The notes: generated from the sequence alone by a model not told the origin. A DNA stretch of 64,000 nucleotides from Nocardia sp. BSTN01 (GCF_015354405.1 NZ_JADKYP010000019.1:48494-112493); one strand, 5' to 3'; positions 33,636-42,786 are shown, numbered from the stretch's first letter. Program-made: numbers and translations.

Positions 33636-34199
33636 TCAGTCGGATTCCGTCGCTTCCCGCAGGACGCGGAATTCGGCGGCCAGGGCGTCGAGGGTGTAGT
33701 GGGCATTGAGGCCGCTCGGATTGGGCAGCACCCAGATCTCGGTGGCGCCGAGGGTTTCGGCCTGGCGTCCGACGGTGGTTCGCGGCCGGCCGAAGGCGGT
33801 GCGGTAGGCGCCCAGACCGAGGACGGCCAGGACGCGGGGTCGGTAGTGCCGGACTCGCTCGGCGAGCGCCCGGCCGCCGTCGCGCAATTCCGCCGCGGTC
33901 AGCTCGTCGGCCTTCGCCGTCGTTCGCGCGGCGACGTTGGTGATGCCGAGCCCGAGGGCGAGCAGTTCCTTCTGCTCATCCGGACGGAACACGCGGGGAG
34001 TGAAGCCGGACCGGAACAGCGCGGGCCAGAAGCGGTTCCCGGGCCGTGCGAAATGGTGGCCGGTCGCACCCGACCACAGGCCCGGATTGATGCCGCAGAA
34101 CAGCACCCGCAGATCGGGTGCCACCAGATCGGGAATGGTCCGGTCCTTCGCGGCGGCCAGATCCGCCGGGGTGGGGCGGTACGCGGCGGAATGTGCCAT
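33636..34199 (-). CDS. mug: G/U mismatch-specific uracil-DNA glycosylase (Mug)
   Basis: A 187-residue DNA repair enzyme that removes uracil or ethenocytosine opposite guanine. The active-site strand reads VLFCGINPGLWSG, with the Asn expected for Mug, and the second motif NPSGLN matches the intercalating loop. HFARPGNRFWPALF is also typical of the family. Length is close to the 165-190 residues usual for Mug. It converges with the VWA gene with only 20 bases between stops and has no functional link to that cassette. Confidence 0.9.
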   Translation of the reverse strand: MAHSAAYRPTPADLAAAKDRTIPDLVAPDLRVLFCGINPGLWSGATGHHFARPGNRFWPALFRSGFTPRVFRPDEQKELLALGLGITNVAARTTAKADELTAAELRDGGRALAERVRHYRPRVLAVLGLGAYRTAFGRPRTTVGRQAETLGATEIWVLPNPSGLNAHYTLDALAAEFRVLREATESD

Positions 34200-34575
34200 C
34201 CGCCCAGTCTGCCGGACCGGGCGCCCCTACTGCCCACGGTGGTGGTCGTCGGCGGCGCGGAGTGCCCGCGGGTTGGCCGGAGTGTGCTGGACAACCGGAC
34301 TGTGCTGCGCCACGTCGTCCTCACACTTCACCTCCCGCCCGACGGCATGGCCGCCGCTGCTCTCCGCGAGATCGACACGTGGGTCGCGGACCGACTGCGG
34401 ATGAAAACAAGCTGACCAGCGCAGAGCCGGGCGGCTGTCCGCCGCCCGGTGTGATGCGACGCGAAAGGGCTGCGATGCTCGCGGGTCGCTGGTGGCGCGG
34501 CGGATCCCATTGCGACGGTGACGTAGTGGTGACCGATCACCAGCGCGGACGGGGTCCATTCGTTACCCTGGCTTG
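34200..34575. other. Intergenic region upstream of the GH1 gene
   Basis: About 375 bases. A plus-strand frame ending near 34415 reads rather protein-like (for example MAAAALREIDTWVADRL) but has no ribosome site and no family I recognise. It might be a 3' remnant. GGTGA and TCACC arms at 34528-34541, four bases apart, could be a weak operator for the glycosidase. Confidence 0.35.
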
Positions 34576-35922
34576 ATGCGATCCCGGTTTCTGCGCAATG
34601 TCTCGGCCGTGTTCGTCGCGGTTGCGTCGGTGTTGCTGAGTGGCACTCCGGCCCTGGCCGGCCCACCGATGCGGGCGGCAGCGCTCGCATCGCTGGACTC
34701 CGGATTCCTCTGGGGTGTGGCGAGTTCGGGCTTCCAGTCCGAAGGCCGTTCGCCCGACAGCAATTGGACGCGCTACATCGCGCGCAACCCGGGGTACGAA
34801 CCACTGCAGAATTCGGTCGACTTCGCCGATCGCTACGACTCCGATATCCGGCTGGCCGCCGATATGGGAATGCGGGTGTTCCGGGTCGGGATCGAATGGG
34901 CGCGGCTGCAACCCGAGCCCGGGAAATGGGACGACAACGCGTTCCGCTTCTACGATTCGGTGGTCGACAGCATCGTGCGCGCCGGGATGCGGCCGATGAT
35001 CACCCTCGACCACTGGGTGTATCCGGGCTGGGAGGCGGACCGGGGCGGCTGGCGCAATCCGGGCATGGTGGGCGATTGGCTGGCCAACATGCGTGCCGTC
35101 GTGGATCGCTATTCCTCGCGGAACCCGTTGTGGGTCACCGTGAACGAACCCGTCGCCTACATCCAGAACGAGGTTCGCGAGGCCGGCGCCGATGCCAATG
35201 CCATGCTGACCGGGGTCGTCGACGTGCACAATGCCAGCTACGACTACATCCATCAGAGGCAGCCCGGAGCTCAGGTCACCGCCAACGTGGGATATGTCGC
35301 GGGCGCGGAGGATCAGGTCAACGGTGAGTTGATGGACCGGATCGGCGCCCGGCTCGACTACGTGGGCGTCGACTACTACTTCGGATTCGACCCGGCGCAG
35401 TCGCTGTACAGTGCGATCGGCCGGGCCACCGGTTCGTCGCTGCCGAATCTGCCCGGCCCGCGCATCTGGGACATGCCGCTGCGCACCGAGGGCATCTATT
35501 ATGCGCTGCAGCACTATTCGCGCCGGTTCCCCGGTAAGCCGCTGTACATCGTCGAGAACGGCATGCCCACCGAGAACGGCCTGCCCCGCGGCGACGGCTA
35601 CACCCGCAGCGACCACCTCCGCGACACCGTCTACTGGCTGCAACGCGCCAAGGCCGACGGTATGAACGTGATGGGCTACAACTACTGGAGCCTCACCGAC
35701 AACTACGAATGGGGCAGCTACACACCACGTTTCGGCCTCTACACCGTCGACGTCCGCACCGATCCGTCGCTCACCCGCCGCCCCACCGACGCCGTCGGCA
35801 CCTACTCGCAGATCGTCGCCGCCGGCGGCGTCCCCGGCGGCTACCGCCCCACCCGCGCCCCGGCCCTGTGCATCTTCGTCGACCCGCCGGCCAGCTGCCT
35901 CAGCCCGGTCGCGGGGCCGTAG
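34576..35922 (+). CDS. Secreted glycoside hydrolase family 1 enzyme
   Basis: A 448-residue exported TIM-barrel glycosidase. Residues 1-28 are a signal peptide (FVAVASVLLSGTPALAG). The acid/base is Glu191 in TVNEPVAY and the nucleophile is Glu327 in YIVENGMP, both matching GH1 motifs. FLWGVASSGFQSEG at the start of the domain and WSLTDNYEWG near the end are further GH1 signatures. GH1 enzymes cleave beta-glucosides or beta-galactosides. The secreted location suggests use of external plant-type glycosides or wall glycans; the sugar cannot be told. The conserved TFNEP is TVNEP here, a tolerated variant. Confidence 0.92.
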   Translation: MRSRFLRNVSAVFVAVASVLLSGTPALAGPPMRAAALASLDSGFLWGVASSGFQSEGRSPDSNWTRYIARNPGYEPLQNSVDFADRYDSDIRLAADMGMRVFRVGIEWARLQPEPGKWDDNAFRFYDSVVDSIVRAGMRPMITLDHWVYPGWEADRGGWRNPGMVGDWLANMRAVVDRYSSRNPLWVTVNEPVAYIQNEVREAGADANAMLTGVVDVHNASYDYIHQRQPGAQVTANVGYVAGAEDQVNGELMDRIGARLDYVGVDYYFGFDPAQSLYSAIGRATGSSLPNLPGPRIWDMPLRTEGIYYALQHYSRRFPGKPLYIVENGMPTENGLPRGDGYTRSDHLRDTVYWLQRAKADGMNVMGYNYWSLTDNYEWGSYTPRFGLYTVDVRTDPSLTRRPTDAVGTYSQIVAAGGVPGGYRPTRAPALCIFVDPPASCLSPVAGP

Positions 35923-35969
35923 GAAGGGTTTGTCCGCAACTCGCGCCGGATCACAGGCCCGCGGACGAA

Positions 35970-35987
35970 CGCGAAAAAACTTTCGCG
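35970..35987. terminator. Short hairpin after the GH1 gene
   Basis: CGCGAAA and TTTCGCG form a perfect seven-base stem with loop AAAC, 48 bases after the stop codon of the glycosidase. There is no long T-run, so termination strength is uncertain. Confidence 0.45.
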
Positions 35988-36066
35988 GTGATGTCGATTC
36001 CAGGGGCGCCCCGTTCGAGGGGTAGGTGAGGGGCTGACAGGCAGCCCATCCTGGAAGGACAGAACC

Positions 36067-36636
36067 ATGCGCACACTGGTGGCTTTCGAGCACATGACCC
36101 TGGACGGTTACGCCTCGTCCGGCGAAGATCTGGGATTCGAGTTCACGTTCCGCGCCTACGACGACGAACTACAGGCCTACGCCGAGCACATCCAAGCCGA
36201 TTTCGACACCGCGATCTACGGCCGCGAAACCTATCTGGGGATGTTCGGGTACTGGTCGCAGCAGCCGAACGCCGAGAGTTCCCCGGGCGAGCGCCGCCAC
36301 GCCGAATGGGTCAACGCCGTGGACAAGATCGTCTGCTCCACCACGCTGGAGTCGGCCGAGTGGAACAACACCCGGCTGATCAGCAGCGACGTCGCCGCGC
36401 AGATCGACGCGCTCAAGCGTGAGGACGGCGGCGTGATCGCGATCTACGCCAGTCCCAAGCTGGTGCATTCGTTCATCGATATGGGTCTCGTCGACGAATT
36501 CCGCATCGTCGTCCATCCGGTCACGCTCGGTTCGGGCACCCCGGTGTTTCACGACCAGTCGAAACTGGATCTCGACCTGCTGGAGTCGAAGGCATTCGGT
36601 TCGGGCGCGGTGTATCTCCGCTACCAGGTGCGATGA
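36067..36636 (+). CDS. Dihydrofolate reductase / RibD C-terminal family protein
   Basis: A 189-residue protein of the DHFR-like RibD_C fold that usually binds NADPH. It opens with MRTLVAFEHMTLDGYAS, where SLDGY is typical of the family, and continues with YGRETYLGMFGYW. Similar proteins are often called YyaP or YwjB-type reductases and have no fixed substrate. It lies 14 bases before the DGPF gene, in the same orientation as the sigma factor, so it is a likely member of that module. GGAAGGAC precedes the ATG. Confidence 0.87.
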   Translation: MRTLVAFEHMTLDGYASSGEDLGFEFTFRAYDDELQAYAEHIQADFDTAIYGRETYLGMFGYWSQQPNAESSPGERRHAEWVNAVDKIVCSTTLESAEWNNTRLISSDVAAQIDALKREDGGVIAIYASPKLVHSFIDMGLVDEFRIVVHPVTLGSGTPVFHDQSKLDLDLLESKAFGSGAVYLRYQVR

Positions 36637-36650
36637 GGAAGGATGCGGAT

Positions 36651-37007
36651 ATGCGCTATCTGATGCTGATCCGTCTCGACCCCGCGGCCGCGCCGGTGCA
36701 GGGGCCCGACCCCGCCATGGCCGAGGATATGGGCAAACTGCTCGAGGAGATGACCAAGGCCGGCGTGCTGCTCGACACGGCGGGACTGCGACCCATCGAA
36801 GAAGGCGTCCGGGTTCGCCAGACCGGCGGCAAACAGACACTGCTCGACGGCCCGTTCAGCGAGTCCAAAGAGGTCATCGGCGGGTACTGCCTGCTGCAGA
36901 CCCGCTCGCAGGACGAAGCGACGGAATGGGGTTCGCGGTTTCTACGGCTGCACGGGCCGGAATGGGATATCGAACTGGAGATTCGCCAGCTCGACGACCA
37001 GGCTTGA
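36651..37007 (+). CDS. DGPF / YCII-related protein
   Basis: A 118-residue ferredoxin-like protein. It begins MRYLMLIRLDP and has the DGPF signature at LLDGPFSESKEVIGGYCL. Members of this family are encoded next to ECF42-type sigma factors and are thought to act with them. ATG at 36651 has AGGAAGGA eight bases upstream; an earlier ATG at 36633, overlapping the previous stop, is less likely. The sigma gene begins five bases after its stop. Confidence 0.9.
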   Translation: MRYLMLIRLDPAAAPVQGPDPAMAEDMGKLLEEMTKAGVLLDTAGLRPIEEGVRVRQTGGKQTLLDGPFSESKEVIGGYCLLQTRSQDEATEWGSRFLRLHGPEWDIELEIRQLDDQA

Positions 37008-37011
37008 CGCC

Positions 37012-38310
37012 ATGCCGTTACCCGAGGTGAGCGGCCGTTCGCACGCTGGTGCCGACGGCCACTCACCGGCGGCTCGGGCCGTGGAGGCGGCCTGGCGCAT
37101 CGAATGGCCGAAACTGGTGGCCGGACTCACCCGGCTGGTCGGTGATATCGCCACCGCCGAAGAGTTCGCACAGGACGCGCACCTGGCCGCCCTGGAACAG
37201 TGGCCGCGCGACGGGATTCCGCCGAATCCGGGCGGCTGGCTGATGCTCACCGCGAAACACCGTGCCATCGACCGGATCCGCCGCGACGCCACCTTCGCCC
37301 GGAAACTGCCGATGCTCGGGCACGACCTGCTCACCGAACACACCGGCGCGCAACCGGGTACGGCCGATATCGAGGACGACCTGCTGCGCATGGTGTTCAC
37401 CGCCTGCCATCCGGTGTTGTCGCAGCCCGCTCGGGTGGCGTTGACGTTGCGCATGGTCGGCGGCCTCACGACCGACGAGATCGCCCGCGCGTATCTCGTG
37501 CCGGAAACCACGGTGGCCCAACGGATCGTGCGCGCCAAACGGACCATCGCCGAGAAGAAGGTGCCCTACGAGGTTCCGTCGGGCCCGCAGCTGACCGAGC
37601 GGCTGGAGTCCGTGCTGGAGGTCGTCTACCTGATCTTCAACGAGGGGTATGCGGCCACCTCCGGCGAGAACTGGGTGCGCGCCGAACTCTGCGACGACGC
37701 ACTGCGTGTGGCGCGGATCCTCACCGGGCTGATGCCCCGGGAACCGGAAGCATTCGGCCTCGCGGCTCTGCTGGAATTGCAGGCCTCACGCACCGGTGCG
37801 CGCAGCGACGCGACGAAACAGCTTGTACTGCTTCCCGATCAGGACCGGAGCCGTTGGGATCAGCTGTCCATCCGCCGCGGCTTCGCCGCCCTCGGCAGGG
37901 CGCACAACCTGGCGGTGCGTCGCGGGGTTCCACCCGGTCGCTACGCCCTGCAAGGGGCCATCGCCGCCGCGCACGCCATGGCCGCCACCTCGGACGACAC
38001 CGATTGGCGACGCATCGCCGGTCTGTACGCCGTTCTCACCGAACGGTTTCCGTCGCCGGTCGTCGAGGTGAATCGCGCCGTCGCGGTGGCCATGGTGCAC
38101 GGCCCCGCCGCGGGTCTCGACCTCGTCGACGCGGTGGCCGCGACCGGCGCGCTCGACTCCTATCACCTGCTCCACGCCGTTCGCGCGCATTTCCTCGCGC
38201 AGTTGGACCGCCCGGCCGACGCTCGCGCCGCCTATCTGCGCGCCGCCGATCTCACCGCCAACGCTGCCGAACGAGCGTTGTTGCGCGACCGGGCGGCCCG
38301 GCTGGACTAG
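37012..38310 (+). CDS. ECF42-type RNA polymerase sigma factor with TPR-like C-terminal extension
   Basis: A 432-residue protein. Region sigma-2 lies about residues 25-95, with LVGDIATAEEFAQDAHLAAL and AKHRAIDRIRRDA. Sigma-4 lies about 120-185, with LTLRMVGGLTTDEIARAYL and AQRIVRAKRTI. The extra 230 residues form the long helical extension (DUF6596/TPR-like) that marks the ECF42 group, including YLIFNEGYAAT and NRAVAVAMVHGP. Unlike most ECFs there is no anti-sigma factor; the C-terminal extension and the DGPF partner are thought to control it. The target promoter is probably in front of this module. Confidence 0.92.
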   Translation: MPLPEVSGRSHAGADGHSPAARAVEAAWRIEWPKLVAGLTRLVGDIATAEEFAQDAHLAALEQWPRDGIPPNPGGWLMLTAKHRAIDRIRRDATFARKLPMLGHDLLTEHTGAQPGTADIEDDLLRMVFTACHPVLSQPARVALTLRMVGGLTTDEIARAYLVPETTVAQRIVRAKRTIAEKKVPYEVPSGPQLTERLESVLEVVYLIFNEGYAATSGENWVRAELCDDALRVARILTGLMPREPEAFGLAALLELQASRTGARSDATKQLVLLPDQDRSRWDQLSIRRGFAALGRAHNLAVRRGVPPGRYALQGAIAAAHAMAATSDDTDWRRIAGLYAVLTERFPSPVVEVNRAVAVAMVHGPAAGLDLVDAVAATGALDSYHLLHAVRAHFLAQLDRPADARAAYLRAADLTANAAERALLRDRAARLD

Positions 38311-38566
38311 GCGGAGTGTTCCCGGGCCACTGCGCCTTTCGGTGGCGCGGTCTTCCCCGCCGATACCCGTTGTTAGGGTGGTGGGGTGAGTTCTCCGGAG
38401 GCATCCGAACGGTAGCCGCTCGGCCTGTGGGCCGGGCGGCGTTGTGAGTGGGTTCCCGCCGATCGCTGAGCGACCGGTGCGGTTGGCGTATCTCGCAGCG
38501 CCGGATGATGCCGGTTTCATTCCCTGGGTGCCGTATGCGGCGCCCTGTCTTCTGGAGTACTTGCTC

Positions 38567-39775
38567 ATGCCCGTTGTGGTTGTCGTGCTGGCTGTCGCGG
38601 TTTTCGCGCAGGGCACATCGGAGTTCATGGTGTCGGGACTGCTGCGGCAGATCGCCGACGATCTCGGCGTCTCGCTCGGCGCCGCCGGTCTGCTGACCTC
38701 GCTGTTCGCGGCCGGAATGGTGGTGGGAGCGCCGACGATGGCGATGGCGGCGGGCCGTGTGCCGGTCCGATATTCGGCGACGGCGTTTCTCGCGGTGTTC
38801 TGCGGCGCTCACGTGATCGGTGCTACCGCAACGGGTTTCGCGCCGTTGCTGGTGACGCGGGGTGTCGCGGCGATCGCCGATGCCGGATTTCTCACGGTCG
38901 TGCTGGCCGCACTTCCGCGGCTGGTCGGCCCGGCGATGATCGGACGCGCGACCGCCGTCGTGGTCTCCGGGGTGACGGTGGCCTGCATCGCCGGGGTGCC
39001 CGCGGGCACCGTGCTGGGACAGGTCTGGGGCTGGCGTTCGGCGTTCTGGGCTGTCGCTGTCCTCAGCGCGGTGGCGCTCGTGCCGGTGTGGACGATGCTC
39101 GGCCGGCAGGGACGGGCCAGCGATGTGCCGAGTGGGCCCGCCCCGTCGATGCGGCGCGAATGGTCGGTGCTGAAGCAGCGGCCGGTCCTGATCGCCGTCG
39201 TGGCCGCAATCCTGGTCAACGCCGCGGCCTTCGCCGCATTCACCTATCTGGGCGCCATCGCGACCGCCGTCGCTGGAAATGGGTGGGTTCCCGTGGTGCT
39301 GGCCCTCTTCGGTGCCGGTTCGTTTCTCGGCGTGACGGTCACCGGTCGTTACAGTGACCGCCATCAGCGGCGGATCGTCCGTGCCGGAACGGCTCTGCTC
39401 GTCGGAGTCTGGCTCGTCGCCGCGGTGGCCGCGCACGTGCTGATCGGGGTGGTGGTCATGTCGGTGGTGGCGGGTGCGGTCGCGTTCGGCGTCGGTTCGA
39501 CGCTGATAGCGACGATCGTGCGGACCGCGACACCGGTTGCTCCCAGCATCGCCGGCGCGCTGGCGACCACCGCGTTGAATATCGGCGCCGTGCTCGGCCC
39601 GGTCGCCGCCGGTCCGGTGGTCGACCTCACCGGTCGCCCCGCCACCGCGTTGTGGTGCAGCGCCGCCTTCACCGCTGCCGCGCTGGGTGTCGTCGTACTG
39701 GAACGAAGTCGGCGCCGGACGAGCCGATCGAGCAGCGACATCGCCGATCGCTTCCCGTCGCGGCGTAGCAGGTGA
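38567..39775 (+). CDS. MFS drug exporter, DHA1 type (Cmx/AraJ-like)
   Basis: A 12-helix transporter of about 402 residues. It starts with a helix leading to VFAQGTSEFMVSGLL, the conserved start of the chloramphenicol-exporter group, and has MAAGRVPVRYSATAFL in loop 2-3. ATG at 38567 has GGAG ten bases upstream; an upstream extension in the same frame has no transporter-like sequence. It follows the sigma-factor gene by 256 bases and could be part of its regulon. The drug specificity is unknown. Confidence 0.87.
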   Translation: MPVVVVVLAVAVFAQGTSEFMVSGLLRQIADDLGVSLGAAGLLTSLFAAGMVVGAPTMAMAAGRVPVRYSATAFLAVFCGAHVIGATATGFAPLLVTRGVAAIADAGFLTVVLAALPRLVGPAMIGRATAVVVSGVTVACIAGVPAGTVLGQVWGWRSAFWAVAVLSAVALVPVWTMLGRQGRASDVPSGPAPSMRREWSVLKQRPVLIAVVAAILVNAAAFAAFTYLGAIATAVAGNGWVPVVLALFGAGSFLGVTVTGRYSDRHQRRIVRAGTALLVGVWLVAAVAAHVLIGVVVMSVVAGAVAFGVGSTLIATIVRTATPVAPSIAGALATTALNIGAVLGPVAAGPVVDLTGRPATALWCSAAFTAAALGVVVLERSRRRTSRSSSDIADRFPSRRSR

Positions 39776-39882
39776 CGGAGTGGTTGCCGGGTCCAGGAGT
39801 TTGCCCGCAACCTGTTCCAACTACCCGAACAGCGATAATGGGCGCGCAAGTGTTCGAAACCGAGATGGTGGGAGAGACGACT

Positions 39883-40731
39883 GTGAAGCTGATCGGTGTG
39901 ATCGGTGGCGGAACCATGGGTGCGGGAATCGCCGAGGTGTGCGCGAAGGCCGGAAGCGAGGTTCTCGTACTGGAGACGACGCCGGAGTTCGCCGAGGCGG
40001 CGCACAAGCGCATCGAATCGTCGATCTCGCGGGGTGTGACGAAGGGCAAGATCACCCAGGACGAGGCCGACGCCGTGCTCGCACGGGTGCGGGTGACCCT
40101 GGACATCGAGGACTTCGCCGACCGTGACCTGGTCATCGAGGCCGCGCCGGAGATCGAATCGCTGAAGTACGAGATCTTCGGCAAGCTGGACAAGATCGTG
40201 AAGCCGGCCGGCATCCTCGCCACCAACACCTCCTCGATCCCGGTGATCAAGGTGGCCGGTGCCACGCAGCGTCCCGAGCAGGTCGTCGGCCTGCACTTCT
40301 TCAACCCGGTGCCGGTGATGCCGCTGGTGGAGGTGATCTCGACGCTGGTCACCTCGCCGGAGACCGCCGCCGCCGTGACCGACTACGCGAAGAACACCCT
40401 GCACAAGACGACCGTGCAGGCCGGTGACCGCTCCGGATTCATCGTCAACGCGCTGCTGATCCCGTACCTGTGCCAGGCGGTGCGGATGCTGGAATCCGGC
40501 TACGCCAGCGCCGAGGACATCGACGCCGCGATGAAGGGCGGCTGCGGCTACCCGATGGGCCCGCTCACCCTGCTCGACACCGTCGGCCTGGACATCGCTC
40601 TGGCCGCCGCGGAATCGCTGTACGGCGAATTCGCCGAGCCGCACTACGCGCCGCCGGCGCTGCTGCGTCGCATGGTCGACGCCGGCCGCCTGGGCCGCAA
40701 GACCGGTCGCGGATTCTACGAGTACAGCTGA
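39883..40731 (+). CDS. fadB2: 3-hydroxybutyryl-CoA dehydrogenase
   Basis: A 282-residue enzyme that oxidises 3-hydroxyacyl-CoA with NAD(P), acting in fatty-acid degradation or butyrate-type metabolism. The nucleotide-binding loop is IGVIGGGTMGAGIAEVCAKA. The catalytic His lies in GLHFFNPVPVMPLVEV and the adjacent Asn in a later helix (RSGFIVNALLIPYL). Length matches FadB2 of mycobacteria. GTG at 39883 has GGGAGAG upstream, and the in-frame ATG codons at 39838 and 39865 are less well placed. The gene stands alone. Confidence 0.92.
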   Translation: MKLIGVIGGGTMGAGIAEVCAKAGSEVLVLETTPEFAEAAHKRIESSISRGVTKGKITQDEADAVLARVRVTLDIEDFADRDLVIEAAPEIESLKYEIFGKLDKIVKPAGILATNTSSIPVIKVAGATQRPEQVVGLHFFNPVPVMPLVEVISTLVTSPETAAAVTDYAKNTLHKTTVQAGDRSGFIVNALLIPYLCQAVRMLESGYASAEDIDAAMKGGCGYPMGPLTLLDTVGLDIALAAAESLYGEFAEPHYAPPALLRRMVDAGRLGRKTGRGFYEYS

Positions 40732-40873
40732 TCGCGGCGCCCCGCGTTCCCGGCCGGACATCGCTTTCCGCGTATCACCGGGAATGCGGGGAGAACCGTC
40801 CTGCGCCAACCGCTCGCCGCGACAGCGCACCGTCGAAACGCCTGGCCACCACTGGGTTTCGCGGCGGCGCCCG

Positions 40874-41029
40874 TCAGGTGTCCGGGTCTTCTTCCTGGTC
40901 GCGGGCGGGCCCGGGTCCGGCCAGTTTGCCGGAGGTCTCCGGCGGCGCGTCGACCGCGCGCTTGCCCTGGGTTTCCTGGTCGTCCTGTTCGGCATCCGTG
41001 TGCGTGTCGGTGTTGTCGGGGTGGTTCAT
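40874..41029 (-). CDS. Possible small acidic protein (51 aa)
   Basis: A short frame from ATG at 41029 encoding a very polar, acidic and probably disordered protein, for example MNHPDNTDTHTDAEQDDQET and a C-terminus PGPARDQEEDPDT. Codon use fits a coding region more than antisense noise. No ribosome site is obvious and no family is recognised. Listed as a hypothetical gene only. Confidence 0.4.
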   Translation of the reverse strand: MNHPDNTDTHTDAEQDDQETQGKRAVDAPPETSGKLAGPGPARDQEEDPDT

Positions 41030-41426
41030 GCCGTGCGCGTACCCGTTCGGCGGCTGTCGAATCGCCGGCCCGCGCCGATGAGCCGGTCTGCTCGGTAACG
41101 GTGCCGACGGAAACCGCAACGTGCGTCGACTGGCCGTCAAGTTACTGACAGTTCTCGACGGCTATCGCATGTCGTGCAGGGTGTGCCCACGAACTGCGCA
41201 GAGGCCGGGGTGGCAGTCACATGCAGCCGGCGGCGCATCTCCTCCAATGCTGCTGCCGTGGAGATCTTTCCAGACTTCGAGCGTGTGGATCTCGATGCGG
41301 GCTCATTCGTGCAAATCCGGCGACATTCGGCCACCTAGAGTGATAAGTTATCTATCATTCTCTCAATTACGACACCGCACGCGCGGATGTCGCGGCAAAG
41401 CTGCCGAGTGCTTCGGAGGTGTCCCC
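41030..41426. other. Intergenic region upstream of the cutinase-like gene
   Basis: About 400 bases. A plus-strand frame from GTG 41174 to the stop at 41338 could encode 54 residues ending FERVDLDAGSFVQIRRHSAT, but it has no ribosome site. A strongly A/T-rich patch at 41340-41370 with a palindrome is the probable promoter of the secreted hydrolase. Confidence 0.4.
41342..41352. promoter_or_regulatory. GATAA-G-TTATC palindrome in A/T-rich promoter patch
   Basis: A perfect 11-base palindrome within the most A/T-rich stretch of this part of the window, 75 bases upstream of the cutinase-like start. A repressor binding here would overlap the likely promoter. Confidence 0.35.
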
Positions 41427-42344
41427 GTGTCTCCGTATACACGCTGGAAATCCCTCGTGGCCGCCGGTCTGGTGGCGGTGACGTACGGCCTGGCGCAGCT
41501 CGGCGGAGGCGCGCCCGCGCATGCGATGCCGGCCTGTCCCGGCCTGTATGTGCTCGCCGTTCCCGGTACCTGGGAAACCTCCGACGACGACCCGCGCAAA
41601 GGGATGCTCGCGGCGAGTGTGGACGCACTCCCGGGCGACGTCGGTGTCGGCTACGTCGCCTACACCGCGACGGCGTTCCCGTGGGAGGGCGAGGTGTACG
41701 GCCGCTCCAAGCACGAAGCCGTCGACAAGGCCCGCGCCGCGGTCGCCGCGGTGGCACAGGCGTGCGCCACGACCCGCATCGCGATCCTCGGCTACAGCCA
41801 GGGCGCCGACGCCGCGGGTGATCTCGCGGCCGAGATCGGCACGGGCCACGGTGTGGTGGCGCCCGACCGAATCGCGTTGGTGGGCTTGGTCTCCGATCCC
41901 CGCCGTGCACCCACCGACACGCTGATCGGCCCGCCTGTGGGCGGTGCCGGCGCGGGCGGACCGCGCCCCGGCGGATTCGGCCTGCTCGCTGCGCGCACCT
42001 ACACGTTCTGCGCCGCCGGAGACCTGTATTGCGCGATGCCCGACGGGGATTTCGCGGGCCGCATCGCCGGATTCTTCGTGGAGATCTCGAATCCCGATCC
42101 GGCACTGTTCGACCGGTACTCCCGGGATGCGGCCGATCTTCTCGATTCGGCGCTGGCCGCGGGAGGCCTCGGATTGCTGGCCGGTCAGCTCGACGCGAGC
42201 GCCGTGGACGAGCGCAAGGCCCAGATCGCGGAGTTCGTGAATTCCGGCGTCCACCAGAGCTATCCGTTCTATGTCGTCGGCCCGGGCGGTGAGACGGCCC
42301 TGTCCTGGCTGCGCCGGCAACTGGTGGATCTGATAGGCAAGTGA
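41427..42344 (+). CDS. Secreted cutinase-family esterase
   Basis: A 305-residue exported alpha/beta hydrolase. The signal peptide covers about residues 1-37 (LVAAGLVAVTYGLAQL core, cut near AHAMP). The nucleophile is Ser124 in GYSQGAD, the pattern of cutinases and of mycobacterial Culp proteins. Cysteines in MPACPGLY and AQACATTR probably pair. The C-terminal 100 residues extend beyond a minimal cutinase. Family members hydrolyse cutin-like polyesters, phospholipids or triacylglycerols, and some remodel mycolates. GTG at 41427 has GGAGG eight bases upstream. Confidence 0.88.
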   Translation: MSPYTRWKSLVAAGLVAVTYGLAQLGGGAPAHAMPACPGLYVLAVPGTWETSDDDPRKGMLAASVDALPGDVGVGYVAYTATAFPWEGEVYGRSKHEAVDKARAAVAAVAQACATTRIAILGYSQGADAAGDLAAEIGTGHGVVAPDRIALVGLVSDPRRAPTDTLIGPPVGGAGAGGPRPGGFGLLAARTYTFCAAGDLYCAMPDGDFAGRIAGFFVEISNPDPALFDRYSRDAADLLDSALAAGGLGLLAGQLDASAVDERKAQIAEFVNSGVHQSYPFYVVGPGGETALSWLRRQLVDLIGK

Positions 42345-42351
42345 GGTGGGT

Positions 42352-42786
42352 ATGCGGGAAACGGCCGATCGTGGTGCGGTGGCGATCGTCGGTGCGGACG
42401 GGCCGCTCGGAAGTGTGATCGACCGCGTCTGCGAGCAGCAATCGGTGGCGGTGGTCGGCCGGGTGACCCGCAGAGGCTGGGTGATCGACGGGCCGCCCAC
42501 CGTGGTCATCGATGTCGGCTCGGCCGAAAACCTCTACGACAGTGCCGAATTCTGTCAGCGATGGGGCAGCGCCCTGCTGTACTGCGCGGCGAACCGGGAC
42601 CCCGACGGCTTGACCCGGTTGCGCGAATTGAGTGCCGCCGTGCCGGTGGGGCTGGTCACGACCCTCGCCCGGCCGCACACGCGGCTCGAGCTGGTGGCCG
42701 CGCAATTGCTCGGTGTCGCAGGGGAACTCGCGTCGGCGGCCCCCGGCTGGTATCCGATGGCGGATCGGTTCCGCGAAGCGAACTAG
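42352..42786 (+). CDS. Unknown small protein with Rossmann-like start (144 aa)
   Basis: Not recognised. The N-terminus reads VAIVGADGPLGSVIDRVCE, which resembles a glycine-rich nucleotide loop, followed by alternating strands and helices (TVVIDVGSAENLYDS, VPVGLVTTLARPHTR). This suggests half of a Rossmann fold, perhaps a stand-alone NAD-binding domain. It starts seven bases after the cutinase-like gene with GAGGTGGG as ribosome site, so the two are likely co-transcribed. Its 3' end overlaps the convergent fadD gene by four bases. Confidence 0.75.
   Translation: MRETADRGAVAIVGADGPLGSVIDRVCEQQSVAVVGRVTRRGWVIDGPPTVVIDVGSAENLYDSAEFCQRWGSALLYCAANRDPDGLTRLRELSAAVPVGLVTTLARPHTRLELVAAQLLGVAGELASAAPGWYPMADRFREAN

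Noticed and set aside
34228-34415. Protein-like plus-strand frame between mug and the GH1 gene
   Set aside because: No ribosome site, unclear start and short; could be a remnant but cannot be supported as a gene.
41174-41338. Possible 54-codon plus-strand ORF upstream of the cutinase-like gene
   Set aside because: Reads somewhat protein-like but has no ribosome site, only a GTG start and no recognised family.
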